A stretch of DNA of 64,000 nt from Alopecurus myosuroides (GCA_028641055.1 CM054063.1:51585827-51649826), one strand, 5' to 3'. Positions 45,371 through 56,470 are shown, counted from the first letter of the stretch. Numbers and translations: made by a program. Notes: generated by a model not told the origin, from the letters alone.

Positions 45371-46636
45371 CTAGTTTTGATGAGCCCACACATGCTCAAT
45401 CAAATCCCCCTGGAGCTGTGTATACATCGGCGAGTCCTGCATTTCGTTGTCCATCTGAATCCTTGCTGCTAGGCTTGGTGGTGCGTTGGTATGTATTGGA
45501 GGCCCGACGTTGCTCGCAACTGTCTCATAGGTGTTCTCCAAATTGGTACCACGCTCATCGTCGATGATCATGTTGTGCAGAATGACACATGCACGCACGA
45601 TCAACCCAAGAGTGCGCATGGAGTAGGAGCGTCCGGGAACTGCTAAAATGTTGAATCTAGACTTCAACACTCCAAATGCACACTCCACATCTTTGCGCCA
45701 ACACGATTGAGCAGCAGTGAAGACACGTTGCTTGTCACTTTGTGGAAGAGTAACACCCTTCATGAACACCGGCCAGGAGGGGTAGATGCCGTCGGCAAGG
45801 TAGTAACCCCAGTTGTACTGGTGTCCATTCACCGTGAAGTTCACTGTGGGTGCTTCTCCTCTAAGCACTTCCGTGAACAATGGGGACTGATTGAGCACGT
45901 TGATGTCGTTGTTGGACCCGGCGACTCCAAAAAAAGCATGCCAGATCCAACGATCATACGACGCAACGGCTTCTAAGATTACGGTTGGATGTTTGATGTC
46001 TCCCCTTGTGAACTGACCGGCATGCGCAACTGGGCAGTTCCTCCACTGCCAATGCATGCAATCTATGCTCCCTAGCATTCCCGGAAAGCCGCGCTCCTCG
46101 GCTTTCGCTAACAGACGCTGAGTATCCGCGACGTTAGGTCGACGGCAAAACTCTTCACCGTAACAGTCGATGATGCCCTCACAGAAGTTATCTAGACAGT
46201 CTGACGAAGTTTGTCTAGCTAACTTAAGCCACTCATCTATGGTATCAGCACCGGATCCATAAGCTAACAGACGCAACGCCGTAGTACACTTTTGTAGCGG
46301 AGTAAAACCCGTACGGTTCAGAGCATCAACTCTTTGGGTGAAATACGGAGAGTATTCACCCAATCTATCCACAATGCGTAGAAAAAGGGATCGCCTCATC
46401 CGATACCTTCGACGGAAGAAGCTCGGAGGATAAGCGCAGTTGGGGGCGAAGTAGTCGTCGTAGAGCCGCTCGGCGGCGCCAACACGATCACGCCTGATGA
46501 ACTGTCGACGGCGCCGCGGCGGTCTTGGCACCGCTTGGAGCGCCGCCTCGTACTCGGCCTCCATTGCCGCCTGCATTCCGGCGATCAGCTCACCCTCCAG
46601 TCCCTCGCTCGAATCGGTGCTGCTTGACGAAGACAT
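45371..46636 (-). CDS. PIF/Harbinger transposase (DDE, plant transposon protein)
   Basis: Cuts and pastes the element in the nucleus. An uninterrupted frame of 442 codons opens at 46699, but a TATAAATA box lies only about 10 bp before that ATG (46716-46709). The transcript should then start near 46680, so I chose the next ATG, 46636 (MSSSSSTDSSEG), giving 421 residues. Acidic start, basic segment (PRPPRRRRQFIRRDR, about 37-51), helical region, then the nuclease core: Asp192 in MLGSIDCMHWQWRNCP, Asp244 in GSNNDINVLNQSPLF, and Glu318 in CWRKDVECAFGVLKSRF. This matches the DDE_Tnp_4/plant transposon protein family. End EHVWAHQN then stop at 45371. No internal stop or frameshift, unlike every other mobile-element gene here except part of the antisense gene at 60.4 kb. 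Confidence 0.9.
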   Translation of the reverse strand: MSSSSSTDSSEGLEGELIAGMQAAMEAEYEAALQAVPRPPRRRRQFIRRDRVGAAERLYDDYFAPNCAYPPSFFRRRYRMRRSLFLRIVDRLGEYSPYFTQRVDALNRTGFTPLQKCTTALRLLAYGSGADTIDEWLKLARQTSSDCLDNFCEGIIDCYGEEFCRRPNVADTQRLLAKAEERGFPGMLGSIDCMHWQWRNCPVAHAGQFTRGDIKHPTVILEAVASYDRWIWHAFFGVAGSNNDINVLNQSPLFTEVLRGEAPTVNFTVNGHQYNWGYYLADGIYPSWPVFMKGVTLPQSDKQRVFTAAQSCWRKDVECAFGVLKSRFNILAVPGRSYSMRTLGLIVRACVILHNMIIDDERGTNLENTYETVASNVGPPIHTNAPPSLAARIQMDNEMQDSPMYTQLQGDLIEHVWAHQN

Positions 46637-46708
46637 GGCGTCGAGAGGGTGGAAATGAAGAGTAGAGAGGATGAAGTTGGTGTGGATTGAGTGCAGCATA
46701 TGGGGGGG

Positions 46709-46716
46709 TATTTATA
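46709..46716 (-). promoter_or_regulatory. TATA box of the Harbinger transposase gene
   Basis: TATAAATA on the minus strand. Its distance to the two candidate ATGs favours the downstream one at 46636. Confidence 0.55.
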
Positions 46717-47086
46717 GGAGGGATCAGCTCCAATTTTCAAAATTTTCGAATTTTTTTTCAGGTTTTTTGGGCAGCAACGGATACCCCCAACGGCTAGCTG
46801 ACGTGGACCAATAGGAGGGCGCCACGTCAGCTAGCCGTTGGCCCCAACGGCTCCTGGCCTACCGCCCCGCCCTACCGCCCCACGCCGCCAACCCACCGCC
46901 CCGCCTACCGCCCTGCCGCCCCCCCCTACCGCCCCGCCTATGCGGGCTATAGCCCGGGCGGCAGGGGCTATAGCCCAGGCGGCAGGGCCACCGCCCGCCG
47001 CGGCCTCTCGCCCCGCCCTACCGCCCCCTCTCGCCCCGCCACGGGCGGTAGGGGCGCTACCGCCCCCCGCTGCAGCCCCCATTGGC

Positions 47087-47154
47087 ACCAGGCGTGGGTT
47101 CCTGTGCTTGGTAAACCGAGAAGAAGCAACCAGGCGTGGGTTCCTGTGCTTGGT
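47087..47154. repeat. direct repeat with 42-bp period at the Harbinger right edge
   Basis: The 26-bp string beginning ACCAGGCGTGGG occurs at 47087-47112 and 47129-47154. The first copy overlaps the last four bases of the Harbinger end. Confidence 0.85.
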
Positions 47155-47911
47155 GACCTGCCATTTACTCCACACTTCCACATGCGGATCCTCATTTTCT
47201 TTGGAATTAATCTGCCATTGCAAGTTGTGTACGTAGTACTCCAGTACTAATCTCCAGTATTAATCTGCCATTGTTTCTGGTAGGGATACATGAATGGTTT
47301 GAAATCTGGACAGTTGAAAGTGATGGGAGGTTTGGAAAACATCTTCCTTGATAAGTGTATATGAAAACAAAACAAAAATAGTTATGGTGCACCTTTCTAT
47401 CTGCCCACGACACAATCATGCATGAAAAGAAATGCGAGCGGCGAGAAAAGAAGTGGGGTTTTCCACGCACACACAAAAAAAAAGTGGGCATCTCGCCCTT
47501 TCAAACGAAAAAGCAGACGAATGGTAAAATATTGAGTTGTTGCTTCGATGGGCTGTGGAGTTGTTTGTACTCGTATCTTTTTTATATATGTACAGTATGA
47601 AACATAAATAGACGTACCTGCTTGGAGTAATGTTTAAAAAAAATGCAATACTTTGCAATTTTAGCCGACCTCGCCATTTCATCATCACCCACTCAACGGA
47701 ACTCCTACTCCCTCTGGTTTGTTTTAAGTTTAAAATTTGACCAAATTTTAAAATAGAAAATACCAATATTTCGCAAGCCCAATTCAACATTTTCAGGAAA
47801 TATGTTTTCATATTTTGTCGATTTGGTATTATAAATGTTCTAATTTTTCCTATAAATTTGGTAAAAATTTAAAGCATTTGAGATAAGACAAACCTAATAT
47901 GTGGAGAAAAA
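47155..47911. other. intergenic; no gene seen
   Basis: AT-rich with low-complexity ORFs only. 'tactccctctgg' near 47707 may be one end of a decayed Stowaway. Confidence 0.4.
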
Positions 47912-47913
47912 TA

Positions 47914-48016
47914 CTCCCTCCGATCCATATTAATGGTCGCTAAATCGGATGTATCTAGACATATTTTAGTGCTAGATACATCCGATTTAGCGACCATTAA
48001 TATGGATCGGAGGGAG
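47914..48016. mobile_element. Stowaway MITE, near-perfect hairpin
   Basis: 103 bp starting CTCCCTCCGATCC, with the first 45 bases perfectly inverted at the other end, and TA duplications at 47912-47913 and 48017-48018. No coding capacity. Perfect arms suggest a recent insertion of the Tc1/mariner-dependent Stowaway type. Confidence 0.95.
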
Positions 48017-48018
48017 TA

Positions 48019-48989
48019 GATCGAAAAGAGTACGTACACGTCTAATTTTTTTTCCGACTCTACATGTCTACTCGATTCTAAAAAAACATAATTCAAAACG
48101 GGTTAGCTACCAGAAAAAGAAAGGACTTACCTAGGGCTCGGTTGACCGAGAAATAGGATAGAACTTGATTTATCTTCTTCCCTTGTGAAAGTTCATCTAA
48201 TGCCCTCTTATTTGGATTTTTGGTGATAGACAACAACATGGTAAATGGACTATCGGTTTCATCTAGTATATAAAAAATACATTCCCAAATAATTGATTGG
48301 TTTAATCGGAGTTGTATTCATATTGATATATCACAGCGAAGTTGAATTTATATGGATCAACTTAAAATTGTAGCGGAACAACACAAAGATCCTAGACGAA
48401 TAAAACTTAACGTAGGTAGACAAACTTCTCCTACGAACTTCTTTTTGTTTGTTTTTTTGTTTCTCGGTTTTCTTTACTTTTTACCTTTTTGTTTTCCCTC
48501 TTTGCAGCACTTTGTTTTGTGTTTCCTCTCTTCTTTTGTTCGCTGTTTTATAAAACCCAAAAACAACAAAACGATTTATGGTTTAGCTCTGGTGTTAATT
48601 CTTCAATATTCAAAAATAATAAAAATATTTTTTCTTCTTATTATTATTGTATAGTTGTTTGCAGAGTCTAGCTTACGTCCACGACGACATTTGAATTTTA
48701 TTATCATCTTCATATATTATCCGGTTGTGCAAGTGACAAGGCAATAATGACGATATTTGGTGAAGTGAACGTGATTGGAAAGCTGGTATGAACTCTGTTT
48801 GTTGCATTTTTGCACATATGTTTATTCGTATGATCTTGTATTAGACCTTCCAAAGTCAACGAGAGGCGAATGGCGACTCCCCCACCCTCCACCCTTCTAA
48901 ACCCTAACGTCGGTGATCTCCATTCTCCGGCGTCTAAACCCCTTTTCTGACCCAACCATTCTCCTCTCCACATCCATAAACCCTTTCCC
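48019..48989. other. intergenic; no gene recognised
   Basis: Mostly AT-rich. A T-rich open frame at 48352-48654 is low complexity (Phe/Leu-rich) and not convincing. From 48840 the sequence becomes leader-like ('aaccctaacg' near 48900) just before the ORF fragment at 48990. Confidence 0.35.
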
Positions 48990-49158
48990 ATGAAGGCCTC
49001 TCTCGATTCCCCGGCGTGTTGGCGTTGGAAGTGCATCTTTTCCACCAATATCCTTTGTGAGGTGGATCACTTGAATGAGGGGTTTATTTTGTTGGATCCA
49101 AAGACCAAAATTGTTCAACTAGTGGATCTGAATGGTTTTGTGATAGATCAACGTTTTC
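48990..49158 (+). pseudogene. left part of a conserved grass repeat ORF cut by the Tat element
   Basis: Open frame from ATG 48990 (MKASLDSPACWRWKCIF, then GFILLDPKTKIVQLVDLNGF) runs without stop to the LTR at 49159. The protein from the other side of the element (61534 on) looks like the continuation of one protein. I know this type from multi-copy grass ORFs with VISFGR and FKCFFHLW motifs, but not its function. Confidence 0.45.
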
Positions 49159-49703
49159 TGTCGGATATATACTGAATAGGGGTATATCCGGCATTGTCCT
49201 AAAGAGCCGGATACCAGGGTGTCCTGATTGGTAATGGATCACAGTCCATTAGGCGACCCAGTAAGCTGACGCGCAGAAGACGGATTCTAGAAGAACCCGG
49301 ACCACGACCCAAAGTGGAAAGGCTTGGAGTAGAAGGCGGATTCGTGCTTTCCAAGTTAGATAATTTCCGTAGTCTTCTAGGTTTTCTTTCTATAACCCCT
49401 AACCCAAGTATTTATATAAAGCCGGACGGGAGAGAAGAAGATATAGACAATTAGCTAGAAGCCAACTCGCCGAGAAGTTGATCCTCGCCGAGTTAGCGAA
49501 ACCCTACTCACATTGTACTTTGTATACTTCAGGCTTCAGCTCTGATCTAGTGAGATTGCAGGAGTAGGAATGCCGCCTAGTTGCGACGTACCGAACCTGG
49601 GTAAATTTGGTGTTCCTGGTTGTCAAACTACCACGTCCCCCCACGTCTCTACCCGTAGGCTTATGGTACCCCAGTCTATGAATTCTACTACGATGTCTCG
49701 ACA
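49159..49703 (+). repeat. 5' LTR of the Tat element
   Basis: 545 bp, TGTCGG...CGACA. TATA-like TTTATATAAAG near 49412 is the likely promoter. Confidence 0.93.
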
Positions 49704-49705
49704 GT

Positions 49706-49722
49706 TGGCGCCCACGTGGGGT
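49706..49722 (+). promoter_or_regulatory. primer binding site of the Tat element (tRNA-Lys-like)
   Basis: TGGCGCCCACGTGGGGT follows the LTR by two bases. It equals the tRNA-Lys type site seen at 63022 (TGGCGCCCACCGTGGGGC) with one base missing. Confidence 0.65.
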
Positions 49723-52425
49723 CAGCGACGTCAGGCGTTAAGTTTCGATCGGGGATACTCGGCGGAATCGGCAGTACCATAACTGTCGGAAGCTTGGAAT
49801 TCGACAACGACAGTTGGCGCTTCCTCGACAATGGATCGTACATGCCAGCACGGAATCATCTGTTAAGTGCCTGCGTTTTACCGATTGGATCTGCAAACAT
49901 CTTTATCGGATTAACTGCAGAAGCAATGGGATTCTATGGTGGAAGTAAATTTATCTCACCCACCCTATACCGAGTTGAAGAAAATTATGATGCCGGATTT
50001 TGCTCAGATCGCCAAAACCCTAAATTTGCTGCCTCTTCGGAGATGCCTGCAATCAGATCTCACTTCATTGGTATGGTGCAATCCGAGGTCGCTGAAAACA
50101 CGGAAGTAAGTAATCCCGTGGAAGAAGCAGAAAACAACAATCCCACGGAGCAAGTGGAAGATCCGACACCCGCCAATGAAACGGTGAACTCGGAAGCCGA
50201 CTCCGTACTAGCTGCCACAGAGGCAAGATTGGAGTCGGAACCTGGATCTGAAGACATAGATTCAAAAGACGAAGATGAAGACGCTTTCGAAAGAAAGGTT
50301 AAATCTATGACGGGGGGCTTCCATGTAGTACTTATGGCAAAACCGACGGACAACTCGGATGCCGAAGACGATGAAGATCCCAAAGCACCTCCACCAGATG
50401 ATGCTAGCCAAAATCTGGAAGCAGGAGGAGCAAGCGGAGTCACACCTGTGGAGAAGAAAAAGAAAAAAAATCCCTGTTCCTGAATTGTCGGAACAGGACG
50501 AGATCAATCTGATTAAAACCCCGGTCGGACCCGACGAGCCACCGGAAGTGCTGGAAGCCAGAAGGCAAGCCATTATGCGGCAACAGCAACAAGTATTCCA
50601 TTCGCAAGAAAATCTTCTCAAAGCCCAAGCTACTGTAAAAGCAAAGCAGGAGGAAATTGAAGAATTCGAAAGACGGAATATGTTCGGGATAAAACCCACG
50701 AGATTACCCGGAATCGCAAGGCCAGAAGTACTGCCAACAAAAGAACGGTTGCAAAACCCTTCCTGGCAACGACAGGTTGACGGCGTAAACGCTAAGGGCG
50801 AACGCATCTATAAGACCGCAGCTGAAAACGCGGAAGCCGCGTTCGCCATCCTTAATGACGATCTATACTCCAAAGAAGAAAAGTTGCACGGGGTGTATGC
50901 TTTCCTGGGTAAAGCACTCCAACAGCAGCAGCGAGGTCAGGCAAGATCAGTGAAGTTGCATGACGACTCGGCCCTATGCAAAACTGCCACTTGCGCCGCT
51001 GGAGCACCTGGACCCGGAGAACCTGGAGATTCAGGCGATTCTAAGGACAAAAAGGAAGATCCTAAGAAGGACAAGAAAATCCCGGACAATAGGGATGAAG
51101 CGTCCAGAACGGGATCCCATATGCCGAAAGGCGGAAATATACCCCGCGATCATAAAGATCGGGAGAAACAAAACCGGAAAGACGGAATAATGATGCCGCC
51201 TCCGAGACGCCCAGCTGAAAAAGCCGGAAGACACGAAAATCCTCAAAAATGTGAGAGGTCCCGTACTCCTCCTAGGAATAAATAAAGGCCAAGGAGTAGA
51301 ACTCCGCCTCATTCCAAAGGACACGATAACGGAAGAAACAGGGATAATCACGGAAGAGTGCATTCGCGTAACAATGGGCCAGAAAGGAGCAGATCCCCTT
51401 CTGTCCATTCAGCCGGCAGATATTCCGCACACGCCGATAAGGCAGAAAGAGATGATCTATACTTTGGACCTAAGTGTTTCACTGACAGGATCCGAAGAAT
51501 AACTCTACATTCTGGCTTTGCCAAGGTTGGTCCAACTTACCAAAAGTATACCGGAAGCACAAACCCGGATACATGGCTTTCAGATTACTATACTGTTGTT
51601 CATATCAACAAGGGGACAGACCTGTAAGCAGTAAAATTCCTCCCCATAATGTTGCTGGATGGAGTCAGAGATTGGATTAACGGGCTTCCGTCAAGAACAG
51701 TGGATAGCTGGGATGATATGGCTAGAGTATTCTCTCAGCACTTCCGAGGTACGTACAAACGCCCTAAGAGCATTAACCAGCTAAATCGTTGGGTCCAATT
51801 TGAAGATGAGTCGTATGTCGACTTTATATCAAGATGGACAGTAATAAAAAACAACTGCTCTGGAGTAAGTGATGTACAAGCAATGCATGCTTTCATCAAT
51901 GGATTAAAACCCGGCCTCGTACCATTCATGGTTGGTTCAAAGGAGCACAAAGATCTCGGATCTATGCTTACTACCGCCAATGAACACGCAGCGGCCGAAG
52001 ATGACATCAGAGCGAGAGGTGAAAATATTGATGCTTTGGTTCAGGCCAAAAAGACGCCTCGCTCTGAAAAGAAGACTACTCCAGAAGCACAGACAAAACC
52101 CAAAGAAGTAAATTTAACCTTTGGAAAGGATACTGGCGGCAAATGGAAAGGAAGAAACAAAGAACCTATCTCCTATTCTAAGGAAGAATGGGCAAAGAAA
52201 AAGTCAGAAAACTGTGTCCACCATTCACAATTTGGAAAGCCTACCCATACAAATGCACAGTGTCGCCTCAATAAGCACATGAAGGGCACCGCAGGATCCG
52301 GGAATAAAGGAAAGAACTCCAATAGGAAATTCTCCAAGCAAAAGCCTGAAGCTGAAAAAGAAGACAGTGAATCGGACACTGATGAAAAAATCCAGGAACA
52401 TCAGCGAAAAGGCGAACCAAAATAA
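49716..52425 (+). pseudogene. Tat gag region
   Basis: The first frame (49716-50483) is an acidic N-terminal region. At an eight-A run (50463-50470) the reading shifts by one base, and the new frame carries on with IPVPELSEQDEINLIKTPVG and a coiled stretch. The gag domain proper is at 51649-52425: DGVRDWINGLPSRTVDSWDD, FSQHFRGTYKRPKSINQLNR, ESYVDFISRWTVIK. A degenerate CCHC-like end contains NCVHHSQFGKPTHTNAQC. In-frame stops occur at 51283, 51625 and 52423. Gag would form the virus-like particle. The A-run could be a decay slip or a former slippery site. Confidence 0.75.
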
Positions 52426-53301
52426 CCGAGAGTTGATGGAGAATGCAATTTAACTTTCCTGGCAACTCCCTCAGCAAAGCAGGCAAAGCGAACACTTCGA
52501 GAAATAAACGCGGTTGTCCCACCAACGCCCAAATTTTTGAAGTATTCCAATACGCCAATTACCTAGGATCAGTCAGATCATCCCGGAAATATCCCAGAAC
52601 CCGGCACACAAGCGCTAATTGTAAGCCCTACTGTTCAAAACACTAGGCTAAAAAGAGTGCTGATGGATGGAGGATCCGGTATCAATATTATGTACCTGGA
52701 TACACTGAAACATCTGCGAATCTCCGAGACCCAGCTCAAACATAGCAACATACGTTTTCATGGCATCGTTCCTGGCAGGCAAGCACATTCCCTAGGAGAA
52801 ATTTCCCTAGATGTAACCTTCGGAGAAAGAGAACATTTCCGACAGGAAAAAATCTCATTCGAGGTGGTGTGTTTCGAAAGTGTATACCATGCAATACTCG
52901 GATGTCCATCTTTCGCCAAATTCATGGGAAGATCATGTTATATTTATAACAAGCTAAAGATGCCAGGGCCAAAAGGAGGAGTAATCACCATATCGGGAGA
53001 CTTCAAATTGGCGAACGAGCTGAAAAAAGGAAATGTCCTTTGCGCCAAAAAAGTAATAGCAAAGGAAGAATTGAAAGAGTTGGCAAGGGAAGTATCGCCG
53101 ATGGAAATGCCGGCAGGAAAAGAAAGCCGGAAGCCGGAAGATAGCTTCAAAGCTTCCGAGAATACAAGACAGGTTATCCTAGACCCCAAAGATCCGACAA
53201 AATTTGTTGTAGTGGGGACAGGGATGACCGACAAATAGGAAAGCGCGCTCATCGAGTTCCTCCGTGAGAACTGGGATATTTTTGCCTGGTGTCCGGCGGA
53301 C
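52426..53301 (+). pseudogene. Tat aspartic protease region
   Basis: Same frame as gag. After a TAG at 52564, the protease active site appears as VLMDGGSGINIMYLDTL (Asp in DGGSG, normal for Tat proteases), then IRFHGIVPGRQAHSLGEISL and YHAILGCPSFAKFM. A TAG at 53236 interrupts the link to RT. Confidence 0.75.
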
Positions 53302-54678
53302 ATGCTGGGAGTACCCAGGGAACTCGCTGAGCATCAATTGAAGGCAATTCCAGGTTCAAAACCCGTCAAACAACGTCTCCGTCGTTTTGATGGAAGAAAA
53401 CGGAAGGCTATAGGCAAGGAAATTATCCGGCTTTTAACAGCTGATTTTATCCGGGAAGTTATACATACTGATTGGTCTGCGAACCCAGTATTAGTTCCAA
53501 AGAAAGATAGTATTGTGCTTAGGATGTGTATAGATTACACCGGATTGAACAAATTGTATCCAAAAGATAGGTTTGCATTACCGCGGATCGATCAAATAAT
53601 AGATGCCACTGCTGGCTCTGAGCTTTTATGCTTTTTGGATTCTTACTCCGGGTATCATCAAATACGTATGAAGGAGGAAGATCAAATCAAAACTTCCTTC
53701 ATAACCCCGTATGGAACATACTATTACATAACCAAGCCTTTTGGCCTGAAGAATGCAGGTGCTACATACCAGTGTTGCATGCAACGTTGCTTGCATAGTC
53801 AGATCGGCAAAAATGTTCATGTTTACGTGGACGATATTGCTGTAGTTTCCAAGGAAAAGGACACACTCCTTGAAGATCTACAAGAAACCTTCGAAAATTT
53901 GCGCACATACAAAATGAAGTTGAATCCATTAAAGTGCGTATTCGGGGTTCCCTCTGGAAAGCTTCTGGGTTTTATCGTTTCTCACAGAGGAATAGAAGTA
54001 AACCCGGAAAAGATCAAGGCAATCTTGAACATCACAAAGCCTACGTGTTTAAAGGATGTACAAAAATTGACAGGTTCTGCAGCCGCAGTCAGCAGGTTTA
54101 TAAGCCGGCTAGGAGATAAAGATCTGCCATTATACAAGTTGTTGAAGATATCCGACAAATTTGAATGGACAGAAGAGGCGGAAAAAGCATTAACCCAGCT
54201 GAAAGAAACCTTGATGAAAGCACCAATTTTGGCATCGCCAAAAGACGAAGAACCTATTTTATTGTATCTAACAGCAATAAACAGGGTTATTAGCGTTGTG
54301 ATAATTGTGGAAAGGCGGAAAGAAGAACAAAGCATACCGGATCAGCATCCAGTATACTATGTTAGCGAAGTTTTCTCCGAGTCAAAGCAAAGGTACCCAC
54401 ATTATCAAAAGCTGGCATATGGCGTGTTTTTTGCATCTAGGAAACTCCGCCATTATTTCCAAGGACATTCCATAACAGTGGTAAGCAAAGCACCACTAGT
54501 GAATATCATTAACAATGCGGGCGCAACAGGCCGAGTAGCCAAATGGGGCATTGAGCTAGATGCGTTCGACATTAAGTACCAACCCCGGACGGCAATTAAA
54601 TCCCAGGTGTTGGCAGATTTTGTCGCTGATTGGACAGAAGTAGTGGAGAACACACCAATGCCGGAGTCGGAGTACTAG
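53302..54678 (+). pseudogene. Tat reverse transcriptase and RNase H
   Basis: 458-codon uninterrupted stretch in the gag-pol frame. RT blocks: LVPKKDSIVLRMCIDYTGLN, CFLDSYSGYHQIRM, FITPYGTYYYITKPFGLKNA, and the catalytic VHVYVDDIAVVSK with YVDD intact. Connection and RNase H: LTGSAAAVSRFISRLGD, then a changed first RNase H motif (LLYLTAINRVISVVII, lacking the usual Asp), and VADFVADWTE near the end. Stop TAG at 54676 separates it from the second RNase H. Confidence 0.85.
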
Positions 54679-54681
54679 ATC

Positions 54682-55180
54682 ATGCACTTTGATGGATCCA
54701 AGATGAAAGAAGATGTTGGAGCTGGTGTAGTGCTGAAATCCCCAAAAGGTGACATTATGGAGTATGTATTGCAGATACACTTCAACGCCGGTAATAACGT
54801 GGCAGAATACGAAGCACTGCTTCATGGCTTGCATATTGCAAAAGAAATAGGCGTCAAACGCATACTATGCTATGATGACTCAGATTTGGTACAGCATCAG
54901 CTAAACCAAACATGGGACGTCAAAAGCCCCATCATGGCCGAATATCGGAGAACGGTGGACGAGTTCGCCATTTGCTTCCTTGGATTTGAAGTACTTCATA
55001 TCAAAAGGGAAGAAAATTGGAACGCGAATGCATTAGCCCCCATGGGGTCGGAAAGAGTGAGAACTCTACCACCTGGTGTGTTTGTCCAACACTTGCACGA
55101 ACCATCGATCAATGGTGGGGATGTTGATTATCCTCTCGTTTTCGAGTCAATTGAAGTTCTGCTATTTAACCCGGATTGGA
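54682..55180 (+). pseudogene. second (archaeal-type) RNase H of the Tat element
   Basis: Same frame as RT. MHFDGSKMKEDVGAGVVLKS, NNVAEYEALLHGLHIAKEIG and DDSDLVQHQLNQTW are the blocks of the plant-type/archaeal RNase H1 gained by Tat and Ogre elements. Asp, Glu and Asp of the active site are visible (FDGS, EYEAL, DDSDL). This domain is the main evidence for the Tat lineage. Confidence 0.8.
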
Positions 55181-56470
55181 CGATTCTATACTTAAACTTA
55201 TTAGTTGATCAGAAGTTCCCGGATGGATCAGACGAGGTCTTGCAAAGACAGATACATCGTCGATGCAAAGGATACATCATAATCAATGGTTGCCTGTATA
55301 AACTCAGCACTATCAGAATTTTTCAACGGTGTATTTCGCCAGAGGAAGGACGAGAAATTTTGCAAGAAATCCACGCAGAAGATTGCAGACATCATGCTCA
55401 ATCAAAAAGCATAGTCAAAAAAACATTCCGTGCAGGGTTTTTCTGGCTCACAGCCAAGACAGATGCCGAACACATAGTAAACACATGCGCTGGATGCCAA
55501 TATTACGCCAAGCAGACGAATATGCCAGCTCAAGCACTCAAAACTATCCCTATAACATGGACGTTCGCGGTCTGGGGCTAGATATGATGGGACCATTCAA
55601 AACTTCAAGAGGCGGACTTATACATCTACTCGTTACGGTAGATAAGTATACCAAGTGGGTGGAGGCGAAACCCATCAAGAAACTTGACGGTGTAACTGCC
55701 ATAAACTTAATCATTGACGTAGTCATGAGATACGACGTTCCACACAGCATAATCACCGACAACGAGACAAATTTCTCTTTTGGAGAGTTGGCAAATATTT
55801 CCGACAAACGGGAATACGCCTAGATCTTACATCTGTGGCTCACCCACAATCCAATGTGCAGGTTGAAGGAATGAATAGCTCAATCCTGCAAGGAATACGC
55901 CCAAGACTCGAATCTCCTCTTCATAGAGCAGCTGGAGTATGGATAGAAGAAATACCTTCCGTGCTTTGGAGTATTTGAACGACGCCAAATAGATCAACAG
56001 TACAAACCCCGTTTTTCTTGGTCTATGGCGCAGAAGCAATGCTTCCAATGGACATGCTCCATGATAGCCCAAGAGTGCAGTCTTACGATGACTCGGATGC
56101 CGGATGCGCACGACAGGATGCCGTCGATCTTTTAGAAGAAGAACGAGACCTTGTGCTTCAAAGATCCGCCATTTATCAGCAAGGATTGAGATGCTACCAT
56201 AGTCGGAAAATCAGGCATCAATCTTTCAAAGAAGGTGACCTAGTGCTAAGATTGGTGCAAGAAAGGAAGCACCAGTTAGCCCCAGTCTGGGAGGGACTAT
56301 TTGTCATTAGCAAGGCTATGAAAAATGGATCTTACTATCTTGTAGATATTCGAGACACGGAAGATGACCCCAAGCGTCTGAATCGCAAAAGAAAGAGGAA
56401 GATAGATGTTGAGCTAGGAGAGACAAAAAGGCCCTGGAGCATCCAACAGTTACGTCCCTTCTACACTTAG
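55181..56470 (+). pseudogene. Tat integrase
   Basis: The HHCC finger (about 55340-55520) has EIHAEDCRHHAQ...HIVNTCAGCQYYAKQ. A frame change near 55575 leads to the core LGLDMMGPFKTSRGGLIHLL, VDKYTKWVEAKPIKKL and IITDNETNF. A stop at 55821 and another frame change follow. The C-terminal domain resumes at 56018-56470 with YHSRKIRHQSFKEGDLVLRL and LAPVWEGLFVISKA, ending IQQLRPFYT. Broken in at least three places. Confidence 0.8.

Larger units (their letters stand above)
45031..47090 (-). mobile_element. autonomous-looking PIF/Harbinger transposon
   Basis: 2060 bp between perfect 11-bp inverted ends TGGTGCCAATG (45031-45041) and CATTGGCACCA (47080-47090), flanked by the 3-bp direct repeat GGC (45028-45030, 47091-47093). 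PIF/Harbinger elements make 3-bp duplications, usually TWA, so GGC is atypical and the ends are provisional. Palindrome GGGCTATAGCCC occurs twice near each end. The right subterminal part is very GC-rich with CCGCCC runs. It carries one transposase gene. The second protein (Myb-like) of many PIF/Harbinger elements is not visible, so full autonomy is unproven. Confidence 0.65.

Noticed and set aside
46831..47236. 130-codon frames rich in Pro/Ala or Gly/Ala at the right end of the Harbinger element
   Set aside because: Produced by CCGCCC runs on both strands; no protein features.
49154..49158. TTTTC as a target duplication of the Tat element
   Set aside because: No matching bases follow the 3' LTR (CTCAA).
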